A DNA stretch of 64,000 nucleotides from Loripinus fragilis (taxonomy: Eukaryota > Mollusca > Bivalvia > Lucinida > Lucinidae), in the NCBI GenBank assembly GCA_964019695.1, contig OZ026527.1, forward strand, positions 75,665,471-75,729,470, read 5' to 3'. The position numbers were made by a program, and so were the translations under genes. Each line of letters opens with the position of its first letter. Positions within the stretch are counted from its first letter, which is position 1. The notes beneath the pieces are model-generated. The model was not told the origin of the DNA. It searched no databases and worked only from the letters and a program-made list of their open reading frames with translations. Shown here one piece after another: positions 1 to 11,042 of this stretch.

Positions 1-119
1 TAGCATTATATGCACCATATTAGGAAATGTGTCCAAAAGGTCATTGATAACATCTGTAAAAACAGTCCATGGGCTTGATAATCAGAAATGAATATAATTT
101 CTAGTGTTTTGGCACCAAA

Positions 120-1840
120 GACTTATAAGTACACATTAAGTGCCCTGATCTTAAACTTAATGACATCTTGCAGCTATATGAGCAAGACAGACTAAGAAAA
201 TGAAAAATATCCACATGCTGTAATCGCTTTCATGTGTTTTACTAAAACGGTAATAACAAAATTTGCTTCTCTGTAAAACTGGGAGAAGGGCTGTGTATTA
301 GCTCCTATAAGACAATATATTTAAGAAAGAAAAGCAAACTTGGTTTTTCCTATTCATCAATTGAGTATATGTTTGTAAAATCTAATAAAACAGTTTGAAA
401 CCAAGTCATAGAAGTTGTTAAATAAATGACGATAGCCACAATTATAGCTTTTAAATTATAATTAGGTTCATGTAACACACATAACACCACAGTTAGCCGT
501 ATTAATGTTAAACAGCTTCCATATGTAGTAAAGACATCCAGTATAAAGACTATAAGAATGTCAATTTATTAGATAATTTTAATGTCTTCTTTTAGTAGCT
601 CAAACATTCAAATTTCTTATTCTCAAATTGATATAGTAACATATGTAACAAGCTGTTACAGGCTAATGCCCCGACTTACAGAGTGCAAACATTTCTTATT
701 AAATGCACCTTGAATGGTTATATAAGATGAAATTTGTCTGCAGAATTCCAAAGGGTATAAGGATGGAGCAGGCCCTTACTCAGCTTGATGTCAAAATACT
801 GTTTGATGATTTTACTTATCACGCTAACATATGTAACGCTCTCTGATCTTTAAAACTTGATGACAACTAGCAGATATATAAGTCTTTATCATAGGAGCCA
901 GTTTAAATCCCTAAACAATGTAAGATATCCAACAGCTGCAAGTTTTTTCACAATTTTAGCTCAAACTTTCAAACTACATTTCCTTTATTTGATATGGTAA
1001 CGCATGTAACACGCTGTTTCAGACTAACGCCCCAACATAGAGAGTGCAAACATCCCTTATTCGATGCAGCTTGAGTTGTACTATAAGAAGGAATATGTCT
1101 GCGAAATTCCCTCGAGGAGATTAAAACATTTTTAGGCATATCTTACATAAAGACTATGAGCTTGCCCGTTTATTACATCTAGTAACATATGTTACAGCCT
1201 CTGATATTAAAAATTTTGCAACAAACTTGCAGATTTATGAGTCTTTTCATATAAGCAAATAAATCCCAAACAATGAAACACATTCATCAACTGCAAATAT
1301 TTTTTAACTATTTTTACTTTAGTTTTAATACCAAACATTTCACCTTAAAACTGGGTAGGGGTAGGGTTGTTTATTTGCTTATTCCAGAAAAAATATTCAA
1401 GCTAGGGAAACAGACTTTAATTTTTCTGTTAGCCAATTGCATAAGCTAGTCAGACATGGTTAAAAACATTTTGCAAAACACACAGAGAGATTGTGAATGT
1501 AAACGATGTTAGCCACACTTGCAAATTTTAATGGGTTATCTGATTTATGTAACGCATATGACACCTTAGGAAGCCGCAATTTTGTTCAAATGGCTGTCAT
1601 ATGTAGTTAAGATAGCCAGTATGCAGACTATATGAATGATTTTTAAAAATAAATATTTTAATGTCTTTAATTTGTAGCCCAAACTTTCAATTTACTTTTT
1701 CTTAGTTTGATTAAGTAACGTATGTTACAGGCTCTTACAGACTAACGCCCCGGAGCACAGAGTGCAAACATCTCTTAAAAGACTCGGCTTTCAATTCTCT
1801 ACAAGATAGGATATGTCTGCAAAATTCCCTAGGGGGGGGG
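120..1840. repeat. Degenerate tandem repeat, period about 1.07 kb
   Basis: Blocks recur in the same order. 'TAACATATGTAACAAGCTG ... GCCCCGACTTACAGAGTGCAAACAT' near 630-765 reappears near 995-1120 and 1715-1840. 'CTGATCTT..AAACTTGATGACA' near 148 reappears near 839 and 1196. 'AAAACTGGG' near 275 reappears near 1345. The middle copy is partial. No coding sequence was recognised. It could be an old satellite or a tandemly duplicated transposon end. Confidence 0.6.
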
Positions 1841-2987
1841 GGAGCAAACCCATTCTCAGCCATCCGTCTATTATTACCCTATATGACTTTTGTATTTGCA
1901 TGGATAGTGCCTTAATGGGCCGCTCAACTCCTACCACAGCTTTTGATGGAGCAATTTGATACTTTGCAGATACAATGTAGACACATTGAACATATGCATG
2001 AAGCAGTTTATAATTTTGTTTGCACAGATTCTGCTGAAATCTTCTTTTCAAAACTTAGGTCTGCTGGTTTGAACTATAACTTGCCAAGTTTTTCACTGAA
2101 TCTTACTGTGCGGGGGGTATCGAATAAGCATTGCTTATTGACTTTTTTCATTTTGCTACACCTCTCAGGGCTCACCCTGCCATTAGCCATTATAGCCATA
2201 TTTGCTACTAAAAATGTAGAGTGGCTACAAATATAAGTCATTGGCTAAAAGTACAGTCTAGGTGGTTCAAAAATTACGTATTTGCGAAAAAGTGTATTTT
2301 GATCAGCTTTTGGATTTTCAAATATTGCTTTTTTTATTCCTTCACACTTTATTATAATTGTGTCATATTTACTCTTTGGATGCTGGATTTTTTCAATACC
2401 ATCCGGATGTCAAAAAGTTTGGATCCAGATCAGGCCCGACATATTGTCAGTATGCCTGGCCTGATCAGGGTCCAAACTGTTTGCAAACTTTTAAGGTTAT
2501 CAGCACTGACATAGCGGGCAAAGAGTTCAATGCAAAACAACTTTACACTTTCTGGCTAAACCTTGGCTAAAGTTAATTTCATTAATGGTTCCAACTTTTT
2601 CCATGTGGTTAAAGTGTTGGCTACAACAAATTCTGAGTCAGGGTAAGCCCTGTTTCTCAAATCATGACACTACAGCAGCACAATTGTTTTTTGCAATCTC
2701 CTCCTCAATGCCATTTATAATGACTGGACCCTAACACACATTAGACTTAAATCTTCAACTTCTTCCCTAATCATCTCCAAATCTCTACTCACTAGGGTAT
2801 TGCACCTAGGGAGGCAACCGAGGGTCTGTCTACCTATGGTCCAACTTTTATTCAATTCTGTTCTTTTCTGATATCTGTGTTGAAATTGCCTCTTCAGCAA
2901 CTTTTTTTCAAAGTCCTGTTCTTATTTAAATCTTTGAACATCAACTTTTTTGTATTATTAAACCATGACTTGTCATTTATCTACGTA
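1841..2987. other. Non-coding stretch with one small palindromic repeat
   Basis: No gene was recognised. Near 2415-2495 an imperfect inverted repeat, 'GTTTGGATCCAGATCAGG' against 'CCTGATCAGGGTCCAAAC', belongs to a dispersed family also seen near 7560, 49870 and 51440. The overlapping reading frames here look like chance. Confidence 0.5.
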
Positions 2988-4806
2988 CGAGGGGTGTTCA
3001 AGAAATATGCGGACACTCACAGATGCTGCCATTCCCTCAGTTTTTGACTAAAAGGCGTGAAACTTGCACATAATGATACCCAGAGAATTCTGTATGTCCA
3101 GTGAAAATTTGATACAATTGACTTAAAGCATGATCAAACGTCCGTTGTTATGGTAACGTTGGGTCGCCACACCCGGCCCAACGTCATCCAACGTCACGTT
3201 GACGTCGCATTATCCCAGAGTGATTATTGATTGTTTTTTCACATACCTTTCCGTAATTTCTGTCTAAAGGCATTCGCCCTTTTCAAAGTACTCCCCTTTG
3301 AATGAAATGCACTTTCTACACATTTTAACCAATAAATAGAAACAGTTCTTGCATGCGGATGGTCTAAGGGAAGTGATCGCGGACTGCACAGCCCTTTGCA
3401 AATCTGCAACATAGTCAAATTGTCGGCCTCGCAGAATCTTCTTCAGTGTGAGGAACAAGAAGAAATCACAGGGGGCCAAAGCAGGGCTGAAAGGAGGATG
3501 ACCAAGCACTTCAATGGACCATCTGTCGATCGTAGAGTTGTAGAAGCCTGATGGCTAGGCTTATTGTCATGATGAAACAGCATAGTCGGCAACAGGGGTG
3601 CTCGTTTCTTCCGCAAGGCTCGAAGAAGGTCTCTGTTCAGAACCTGTTGGTAAGAAAGGTAAACCATAGGAAGCGATCTACTAAAACATGTTATCGATTG
3701 TTTCCAAATTATAAAAAATTCTTATCTAGAAATGTTAAATGTTGTTTAATTTCAAACTTACCTTTGAGTAGTAATTTGCTGTGACCGTCTGTTCTTGCAG
3801 AACGGCATGGCTAAGGATGACGCCTTTGATGTCGAAGAACATGATGAACATCTGTTTCTTCGTTGAACGACTGACTTTAAATTTCTTGGGTGATGGAGAC
3901 CCTGGAGTTTTCCACATTGTAGACTGTTCTTTTGATTCCAGTTTGTATAGATTGATCCACGTATCGTCTGTGGTCCGTTCCTACTGAGAAAATCTTCACC
4001 TTCTCGTTCGAATTGCTGAACAAAACGCCGGCATGACTCCACCCTTTGAGCTTTCTGACACTTGGACAGCATTTTAGGGATCCATCTTGCGCATAATCTC
4101 CTCAAATTTAAATTCTCATGAATTATAGTATGTACTGTCCCAACACTACAGTCTACCCGCTGGCTAACTTCTCTAACCATTATACGTTTGTCTTTATCCA
4201 GGAGTTCTTTGATTTCCTGAACTTTCTGCGACGTTAATGACGCCGGACGTCCGCTGCGCTGTTCGACCATCACACTTTCGTATCCATTATCATACCGTGA
4301 GTAACACTTATGCAATGCTGTTCTCTTCGGTGCAGCATCGCCGTATGCCTTGACCAACATTTCCATAGCTTCTTTTCTGTTTTTTCCATTGAGAACACAG
4401 AATTTAATCGCTGTTCTCTGTTCGTCGCTCATTTTGATGCACCTTGTATAAACAAAATGGCCGCTTACGCTCAAATGACGTCATACGTTGATGTGACGTC
4501 ACTGACGTCTTGTCAAGATTTGGCACCGTACTGTGCTAAAGTTTGGAGACGATATTGGATCAGACGCAAGTGATAGACGTCATTTTCGGAGAGACACACG
4601 TTTGCGTTTTGTTACATTTTGAGCCGGGTGTTGCGAGGGGACGTTACCATAACAACCATAGATTTATCATGCGTAAAGATAATGTCAGTAAAGCTACACC
4701 CTGAGTACATAATTCTTTTGGCATCATTATGTGTAAGTTTTGCGCTGTTCAGTCAAAAACTGAGGGAATGGCAGCGTCTGTCCGCGTATTTTTTGAACAC
4801 CTTTCG
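2988..4806 (-). mobile_element. Mariner-like DNA transposon with long TIRs
   Basis: The element is bounded by TA on both sides (2986-2987 and 4807-4808). The outer ends read CGAGGGGTGTTCAAGAAATA and, on the other strand, CGAAAGGTGTTCAAAAAATA. Similarity continues inward for about 190 bp: 'CTGCCATTCCCTCAGTTTTTG' and 'GTTGTTATGGTAACG' occur in both arms in inverted orientation, at 3040/4765 and 3145/4645. TA target duplication and the encoded DDD-type transposase put it in the Tc1/mariner superfamily. TIRs this long are unusual, because classic mariners have about 30 bp. The single transposase is broken, so the copy is probably inactive. Confidence 0.88.
3264..4432 (-). pseudogene. Mariner-type transposase, frameshifted, with a 118-bp intron
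   Basis: The start is taken at MSDEQRTAIKFCVLNGKN (4432). The N-terminal part has a helix-turn-helix DNA-binding region, including SGRPASLT and a second HTH around REVSQRVDCSVGTVHTI. After a frameshift near 3980 comes the first catalytic block (TDDTWINLY), then WKTPGSPSPKK and MFFDIKGVI, the second aspartate block. A canonical donor (AAG|GTAAGT, intron from 3761 downward) and acceptor (CCAACAG|GTT, intron end 3644) would join YYSK to VLNRDLL in phase 0. Next is HHDNKPSHQ, a second frameshift near 3520-3550, then GHPPFSPALAPCDFFLF. The DN-to-CD spacing is about 34 residues, which fits the mariner DD34D class. With two frameshifts it cannot encode a full enzyme. The intron call rests on splice consensus and preserved phase only. 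Confidence 0.85.
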
Positions 4807-4998
4807 TAATATGTTAAAATTAGCTACCTACTAAATGTATTCCTCTGAATCCTTAATCCGCCTTCGTTATCTGCAACTTTGTTTCAACCTTCTGTCTGTA
4901 TGGACATTGTCCACCACCAAGCAGTGTTCAACCTACTTGACTGTATGAACCTTGGCCACCGCTGGTCTAGCTTTAGTAGGAGCTGTCACAAGCCACTG

Positions 4999-6422
4999 CC
5001 CTACTGAAAATTGTCACTGAAATTTCAGTGAAATATCTCAGAAATTTCACAGAAATATCAGTGAAATAATTCTCCAGCATTTCAGCGAATTTCAGGGAAA
5101 TCTCACTGAAATTTCAGTGACATTTCACTGAAATTTCTGTGATATTTCACTAAAATTTCAGTGACATTTCACTGAAATATTGGAGAATTATTTCACTGAA
5201 ATTTCAGTGATATTTCACTGAAATGTTGGAGAATTCTTTCACGGATATTTCAGTGAAATGTCAGTGAAATATCACTGAAATAATTCATAATCCCCAGGAT
5301 CCTAATGACAAAAAAGTGAATAAGCAAGAACTATTTGCAATGAAAAATAAACAACATTTATTGCAAAAACTCAGATACAATACTTGCATTTGTAAACTAT
5401 GTCCATAATTATGTCTTATGAATGTAAACCTTTACAATAAGCTGTGCCATTTTCTCATTGTCAAATGCCTACCTGTTACCCCACCCATTTCAAAACATTG
5501 TCTTACATTTTCTTTAGAAAAAAACATCAACTCTAATAACAATTTACTATGAAAACATTTGAAACTGTATTTCTGGTCTATAGTCACTGTGGCAGCTAAC
5601 TTACTACCATGTTTGTCATCTGGAAACTGCCGCACAACTATTTTTAACAGAGACTTTAAAATCCCTCCATTTCTGGCAGACATGTTTTTTCCCATCATCC
5701 ATGTGGTCATGACATCATCAAGTCACATGACATGAAATTTCATTGAAATTTCAGTGAAATTTAATCAAAATTTCAGTGAAACATTACAGAAAATTCAGTG
5801 ATTTTAATGTTACTGTTTTATAGTAATGATGCTGCTTAAGGGAATCTAATGATGCTGCTTGATATAATTAAAATTTATTTTTAAAAATAATTAAAATTTA
5901 TTTTTAAAAAAAATGACAAAGTATGTCTTGCATGTCCTCCTTTCTTCATCTTGATTAATTTCCCCTAAGCATTAATAGTAAATATATAATGTTATTTTAA
6001 GAAATATTAGACATATAAGTAACAGCTTCTGGTATTAGGATAAATTGAATGGCATAAACACATATAAATTGCTTAAATACATACAAATTGTAAATATCTA
6101 TAAAAGCATTTGTTTGGAAAAGCAAATTGTGTACAATTAAAATTGTTTGACCTCCAAAATTTTAGATAATTATATAATGTGATGATCAACTTCTGACAGA
6201 AAACATAATTTCATCAGACTTTAATTTCCTCATAAAGTTCATTGAAATTTCACTGAAATTTCAAAGAAATTTCTGTGCCCACTGAAATATCGGTGAAATT
6301 TTACTTAAATTTTACTGTTGGAAGAGGGGTCACTGAAATTTCATTGAAATTTCGGGCTTCAGTGAAAAACACTGACATTTCAGTGAAATTCCACTGAAAT
6401 TTCAGCAACTTTTTCAGTAGGG
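4999..6422. mobile_element. Non-autonomous element with CCCTACTGAAAA termini and arrays of TTTCAGTGAAA
   Basis: The ends are inverted (CCCTACTGAAAA at 4999, TTTTCAGTAGGG ending at 6422), flanked by TG on each side. The outer 100-300 bp at each end consist of many short alternating 'GAAATTTCACTGAAATTTCAGTG' motifs. The middle (about 5290-5740) is ordinary AT-rich sequence. A second copy of nearly the same length, with the interior in the opposite orientation, lies at 26188-27606. No transposase is visible. Subterminal motif arrays of this kind often serve as transposase-binding sites; here that is inference. Confidence 0.75.
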
Positions 6423-7651
6423 TGGCCGTGAGCTCCCTCTGTCTGGTTACTTCTGCCATGGGCCACAGCAAATGCATTATTTCAGCACCCATACAGCCAT
6501 ATCCACTCTTATATGTATGTCAGGTTTTTTTCATTGGACACAAAGGACATGAATTCTCAGCCAAGTAAGCATGATACTGCGTCTGAAATGATGAAATCTC
6601 AGTTTAATGGATGCTCAGGCAGAGGACAGGGAGGTCGCAAAAATATATAACATTTTGCAGTTACACAGGGTTCAAGCTGGGCCCTGACAGTAGGGATTCT
6701 CCCTCCAGGAAAAATTAGGGAGAAGTGACAGTCAGATAGGGAAAAGTTTATGATAGTGCAAAATTATGGCATTTTCTGTCAGTTAAGAAGCCAATAAAAT
6801 AGCCATTACACATACTAATGCCATTAAATGGAAGGAGAAATACGAAGCGGTGGTCTAGTAGATTGTCACCACAGCTTGGGTTTGTGTGGTGACAGAATGA
6901 AAATGAGTCTCCCTAAAAAAAATATTTTTTTTAGGGAGACTCCCACTGCTCCCTGGTTCCCATTTAGGGCAAAATTTCGGCCTTTATGGCGACAATAATT
7001 TCGCCCTAGTTGCCCCCTACCTTATTCCCTGTTACAGCTTAGTCTGGGACTCGACCGTAGGCCGACAATTGTGACACCTGAATGTAGTAGATTAGGGGGT
7101 TACCTTGCCTTATCCCACGGTGTAGCTGTGACACCAAAAAACGGTGGGGAAACCCATCACCACCACCTTTTTACTTTTGTTTTGTCTTCTCTAAAGGATA
7201 AAATGCGTAACGTTCAGAAAATGCACTCGGGCGAGCTTGGCAGGTATTCTACTCACCTGCAACCAAAGTTTACTCGCCAATGCGAGCGGGCATGTGGAAT
7301 TTTGCACTCCTGCAAAGTACATCGAATTTAGAAATTTCAACATGTGACCAAGCTGTGACCCCGAAATGAACAATGGTCCATCTGACAGATTTCCTGTAAA
7401 TACAAAGGGATCGATGAGATTGCCGAATCTGGATGAGCAAATTCAGATGAGCTCAATTCTAACTCTTTGCATGCAAGGTGTTTTTTTCATCTGCTGACTT
7501 TTTCCAAAAGTAAATTTTTCAAAAAAATCTTTCAGGAGCAATATCAGAGTGCAAAATGGTTTGAATCCGGGTCAGTACCCTGATCCGGGTCCAAACTGTT
7601 TGCAAAGGTTATGAGCAGATGACAAAAGTCACCAGACACCAGACCACAGTG
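6423..7651. other. Intergenic or intronic sequence, no gene recognised
   Basis: There is a poly-A/poly-T hairpin near 6915-6935 (CCCTAAAAAAAATATTTTTTTTAGGG). Two loose inverted segments containing 'GTCACCACAGCTTGGG' and 'GTGTAGCTGTGACACC' lie near 6866 and 7120. A palindromic dispersed repeat, 'GTTTGAATCCGGGTCAG...CTGATCCGGGTCCAAAC', lies near 7560-7605. Reading frames here show no recognisable domain. Confidence 0.4.
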
Positions 7652-8058
7652 CAGGGTTCCCACAAGCTCTGAAAATCATGGAAAACCTGGAAATCACACA
7701 AAAAAGTTCCATGCATGGAAAAATCATGGAATTTGAAAAATGCAGGATAATCATGGAAAATCATGGAATTTTGTAAAATAATTTGAGGAAACCACCAGTA
7801 GCCAGAAAACTAGCTGTCAGACACACAAACTTGAGTGTCTTACAGCTAGTTTTGTGGCTACTCGTGATTTCAAGCTTTAATTTTTTCAAAACGTTATTAA
7901 GATACATTACTGGTGCTGCATTTCGCATTTATGCTCAGCGTGGTGAAGATGCCGCTAATAGGGTATGTTTGAACCTGCATTAAAATAGTCATGGAATTTA
8001 CATTGTTGATCATGGAAAAATCATGGAATTGTATTTTTGAATTTCTGTGGGAACCCTG
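7652..8058. mobile_element. Small DNA transposon, CAGGGTTCCCACA termini, 6-bp TSD
   Basis: The element begins CAGGGTTCCCACAAG and ends CTGTGGGAACCCTG. It is flanked by a perfect direct repeat ACAGTG (7646-7651 and 8059-8064). The interior is rich in 'AAATCATGGAATTT' motifs, placed subterminally in both arms. A related copy is at 31686-32100. It has no coding capacity. Confidence 0.85.
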
Positions 8059-8062
8059 ACAG

Positions 8063-8275
8063 TGGTTCAGTTGGTAGAGCAACAGACTGGGCCAGGGGAA
8101 CTATTGGTTGCTATAGTTCAATGCAGACTCATTGTTAGTGTCCTTGAGTAAGACAATTTATCCGCTGCTAAAAAAAAGTACTGATTCAACCCAGGAAAAG
8201 CTGTCCTGGCATGACTGAAAAATTGAAGACTTATTGGTCTGGCTCATTTAATTTTGTTTGATTGTGTTGTTTTAT
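8063..8275 (+). repeat. tRNA-derived SINE
   Basis: The left part matches a Pol III A box (TGGTTCAGTTGGTAGAGCA). A B-box-like TAGTTCAATGC follows about 45 bp later. Downstream is the 'GTGTCCTTGAGTAAGACAATTTATCC ... AACCCAGGAAAAGC' body shared with the SINE at 40846-41053, ending near a TTTGATTGTG tail. Diverged tRNA-like boxes and the shared body identify it as a retroposon and not a functional tRNA gene. Confidence 0.7.
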
Positions 8276-8644
8276 GGCTTATATACATTTGTATATTAGT
8301 CAACACTGTTTACCTAGGTATTAGGGCATAAACATTGTTTCAGATTTGTCCCTGAATAAATAAACTCCTATTTGTGGAACATGTCCTCAAACAACTTATA
8401 CAGCTATTTGTTTTTCAAGGAAATAGCAAATTAACTTGAGCCTTTGATACAGTCTTTCTCATGGTCCTCGGCTTGAGAAAACTGGACTTCGTTGCATCTT
8501 AACAAGATAGGAGCAGACCAGCCTGGGCATCCACACAGTCTGATCAGCACCTTTGTCATTTGCTCTCTGGATAGAATAATAGCCCAACCTAACTACATGC
8601 AATCTTTCAGTAAGCTTAATAAGGCTTATTTAGCTAGCTTATTC

Positions 8645-9621
8645 CAGGACTTTAGTTTAAGTGCCTAACGAAAACTTAATTTTCTTATTTCTCAACCAAA
8701 ACATATGTTGTGGGTACTCAAAAGAACCGTCTCAATGAGACGGTTCTTTTGAGCACCCAAAACATATGTTTAAACTAATGGGTAAGAAACTATTTACTTT
8801 TTTACGCTGAAAATTTTTGTTTATCTAAACCTGGTGTTGTTCGATTATTGGATTTTCATAATCGATCATCGAAAATAATCGGTCAGGTCAGGTTTCGATT
8901 GATGATCGATTATAATCGAAAATTATCAAATGAAAGAGAAACACAGGTTCCATCCCATAGAATGTCTCTACCCTTGTACTGCTTGAAACTCTTATCTTTA
9001 TAAAAATTGTTAGTGTCAGTGTCATGCTTTATGTACAGTATCAAATACCACAACTGGTCCTGACAGCAAACTCAAATTAACAGCCATTGGCATTTAAACC
9101 CTTTATACACTTGCGGAGTTTTCCTTCTGGTTTGAAACGATAAACTTGTGAAGGTCCATTGTAAACATCAAGGGGTCACAGGTTATCATTCCCAAATCAA
9201 TATTTCTTTCTCTGAAGATATTTTATGTTCTTAATAGGAAACAGTGTATACCCTCATTAAATGCCGCATTTTGTGGCATTTCATCAGAGTTTTCACTCTT
9301 TGTTAAAGTGCACATTTAGGAGTCATTAGCATACAATGGGTTAAGATTGCATCGAAGATATCTTTAGTCATGATTTTAAAGGGGATAGAATACACAGCAA
9401 ACCAGGCTACAGTTTATTTCTTTATTCCTCACATTCTATAAACCTTCGAATTAATGGATTGCATTTTCTTGTAGCAAAGTTGCAAATGTAGACAGGGTTA
9501 GATGTGAATCTTTTCGATTATAATGGATTATTACCAAACACAATCGATTAGTAGAATCGAAAGAAATTTTCGATCGATCATCGAATATAATCGATCATCG
9601 ATACAACACTATCTAAACCTG
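8645..9621. mobile_element. Hairpin MITE (family 1), interrupted by a hAT-like element
   Basis: Family 1 runs from CAGG to CCTG in about 190 bp. The centre is a strong hairpin: ACATATGTTGTGGGTACTC, then AAAAGAACCGTCTC and its complement, then GAGCACCCAAAACATATGT. The right end is TTTGTTTATCTAAACCTG. In this copy that end is split by the element at 8832-9611, and the terminal TCTAAACC is duplicated on both sides. At least ten copies lie in the window. Confidence 0.85.
8832..9611. mobile_element. hAT-like non-autonomous transposon with 8-bp TSD
   Basis: The ends are TGGTGTTGTTCGAT and ATCGATACAACACTA. Read from either side they are the T(A/G)GTGTTGT form typical of hAT elements. The perfect 8-bp duplication TCTAAACC (8824-8831 and 9612-9619) is the hAT signature. 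Subterminal 'AATCGATCATCGA' motifs are repeated in both arms. There is no transposase; the interior is 780 bp with no coding region. It sits inside a family 1 hairpin MITE and is therefore the youngest of three nested insertions. Confidence 0.88.
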
Positions 9622-9754
9622 TGGTTTTCTCTGTAGCTCACTAGACTGGTTTGATTCTTACTTGATCAGAAACCCTGAAGACAGGTTTTCTTTCATCCAA
9701 GCCCACTTGAAGTGAGCAGCAAAGGCTCAACAGTCTTGTCAGAGCATTATAATG

Positions 9755-10450
9755 GGAAAACTTTAAAAAAATTCTCTGAAACCAGTGGTCAGAGTTGAAA
9801 ATAATTTGGCAGAAATGGTCAATAATTGTGACCCTCTACCAAAATAGCTAGAATAAATTAGATCCGTCAAAAAACATGGACGCAAGGGCTGTAACAAAAA
9901 CTTTGAAGCTCATCTCTGAATCCAGTGGTCAGAATTCAAAATAATTTGGTAGAATTAGTCACTTGGTGACCTTCTGCAAAAATAGCTAAAACAAATTTGA
10001 TCCGTCAAAAACATGGCTGATAGGGGGTGTTGCCAGTTTCCATTATCTACCTATGGGAAAACTTTAAAAGATATTCTCTTCTAAAACCAGTGGTCAGAGT
10101 TTAAAATAATTTGGCAGAAATGGTCACCTAAGGAGACCCTCTACAAAAATAGGTAAAAAAATTTGATCTGTCAAAAAGCCAGGGCCCAGGAGGCATGACT
10201 TAATATCAAGGTAAGGCAAACTTTAAAAATCTTCTCTGAAATGGGTGGTCAGAATTCAAACTAATTTGGTAGAAATGATCACTGGATATGTATCCTTCCA
10301 CAAATATAGCTAAAACTAATTTCAGATTTGTCATAAAACATGGCTGCCAGGAGGCGTAGACTTTTTCTCTTATGTAGCTATACATGTACTGCATGTATAT
10401 ATGTAAGAAACTTTAAACATATTCTCCTCAGAAACCACTGTGGTCAGAAT
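9755..10450. repeat. Tandem repeat, period about 140-155 bp, 4-5 copies
   Basis: Each copy carries 'AACTTTAAA..ATTCTCTGAAACCAGTGGTCAGA', then 'AAAATAATTTGGCAGAAATGGTCA', then 'AAAATAGCTAAAA.AAATTTGATCCGTCAAAAA'. Copies start near 9759, 9899, 10053, 10209 and 10409. A further copy of the downstream half lies at about 11430-11530, beyond the insertion at 10479-11042. Confidence 0.8.
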
Positions 10451-10478
10451 TGAAAACTAGAACGCGCACACAGTCCAT

Positions 10479-11042
10479 GGGGCGCCATAATCCGAGCCTT
10501 CTCTGATGTTTTAGTGGCTTTTCCATATTTAGATATTTGCCACTCACATCAGAATAACTCCTATTACGAAAATCCAGAATATTCTTGGGTATTTTTACCA
10601 AAAATATTGACAGATGAATGATGTATTCATTAGATAACTGCTTAAAATGATAAAACAAATGAACAACTGAAAAATAAAAGTAGTTTCTCTTTTTAAGTGA
10701 TTAATGGGAAATGATGGGTCAATAAATGAATATAGCTTAATCACCAACTATATGTGTACTGAGAGGGTAGGCTACTAAAGGTGTGGATAATTTCCATCTT
10801 TGTAAGATTTAAATAAAAAATATCATTTTATTTAGAGATAAATCATAGCCAGACCCTATTTTAACTTTTTATGTCACCAACCTTCCATTTAATTACCACA
10901 TTTTTCATTGAAAGCACCCAGCCACGACTGGCTGGGAGAATTCTGGATTTTCGATAGCTAAGTTGCCCTGACGGTAGTGGCAAACATCAAAATAAAGAAA
11001 AGCCACTAAAACGTCAGAGAAAACTCGGACTAGGGGCGCCAT
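10479..11042. mobile_element. DNA transposon with about 65-bp inverted repeats
   Basis: The left arm, GGGGCGCCATAATCCGAG then TTCTCTGATGTTTTAGTGGC, is the complement of the right arm, GCCACTAAAACGTCAGAGAA then CTCGGACTAGGGGCGCC. The arms are about 85-90% alike. The interior is AT-rich and non-coding. It splits the 140-155-bp tandem array around it, which supports insertion. I could not define a target duplication. Confidence 0.75.

Larger units (their letters stand above)
8464..9704. mobile_element. Inverted-repeat MITE (family 2), split by nested insertions
   Basis: The left part ('CTTGAGAAAACTGG ... CAGACCAGCCTGGGCATC ... CTGATCAGCACCTTTG') ends near 8644. The right part resumes at about 9622 ('CTGTAGCTCACTAGACTGG ... 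CTGAAGACAGGTTTTC ... AAGCCC'). Intact relatives of about 240 bp occur at 29828-30040, 36122-36358, 38799-39037 and 46145-46380. They have the same order and terminal GGGCC...GGCCC with GAGAAAACCTGTCTTC inverted arms. The 977 bp between the halves are a later insertion. Confidence 0.75.

Noticed and set aside
1943..2570. Three overlapping short frames of 70-97 codons
   Set aside because: They overlap in different frames, one runs through a palindromic repeat, and none shows a domain or splice context.
8063..8140. Functional tRNA gene (A box TGGTTCAGTTGGTAGAGCA)
   Set aside because: No cloverleaf with paired acceptor stem could be formed, and the sequence continues into a SINE body shared with 40846-41053.
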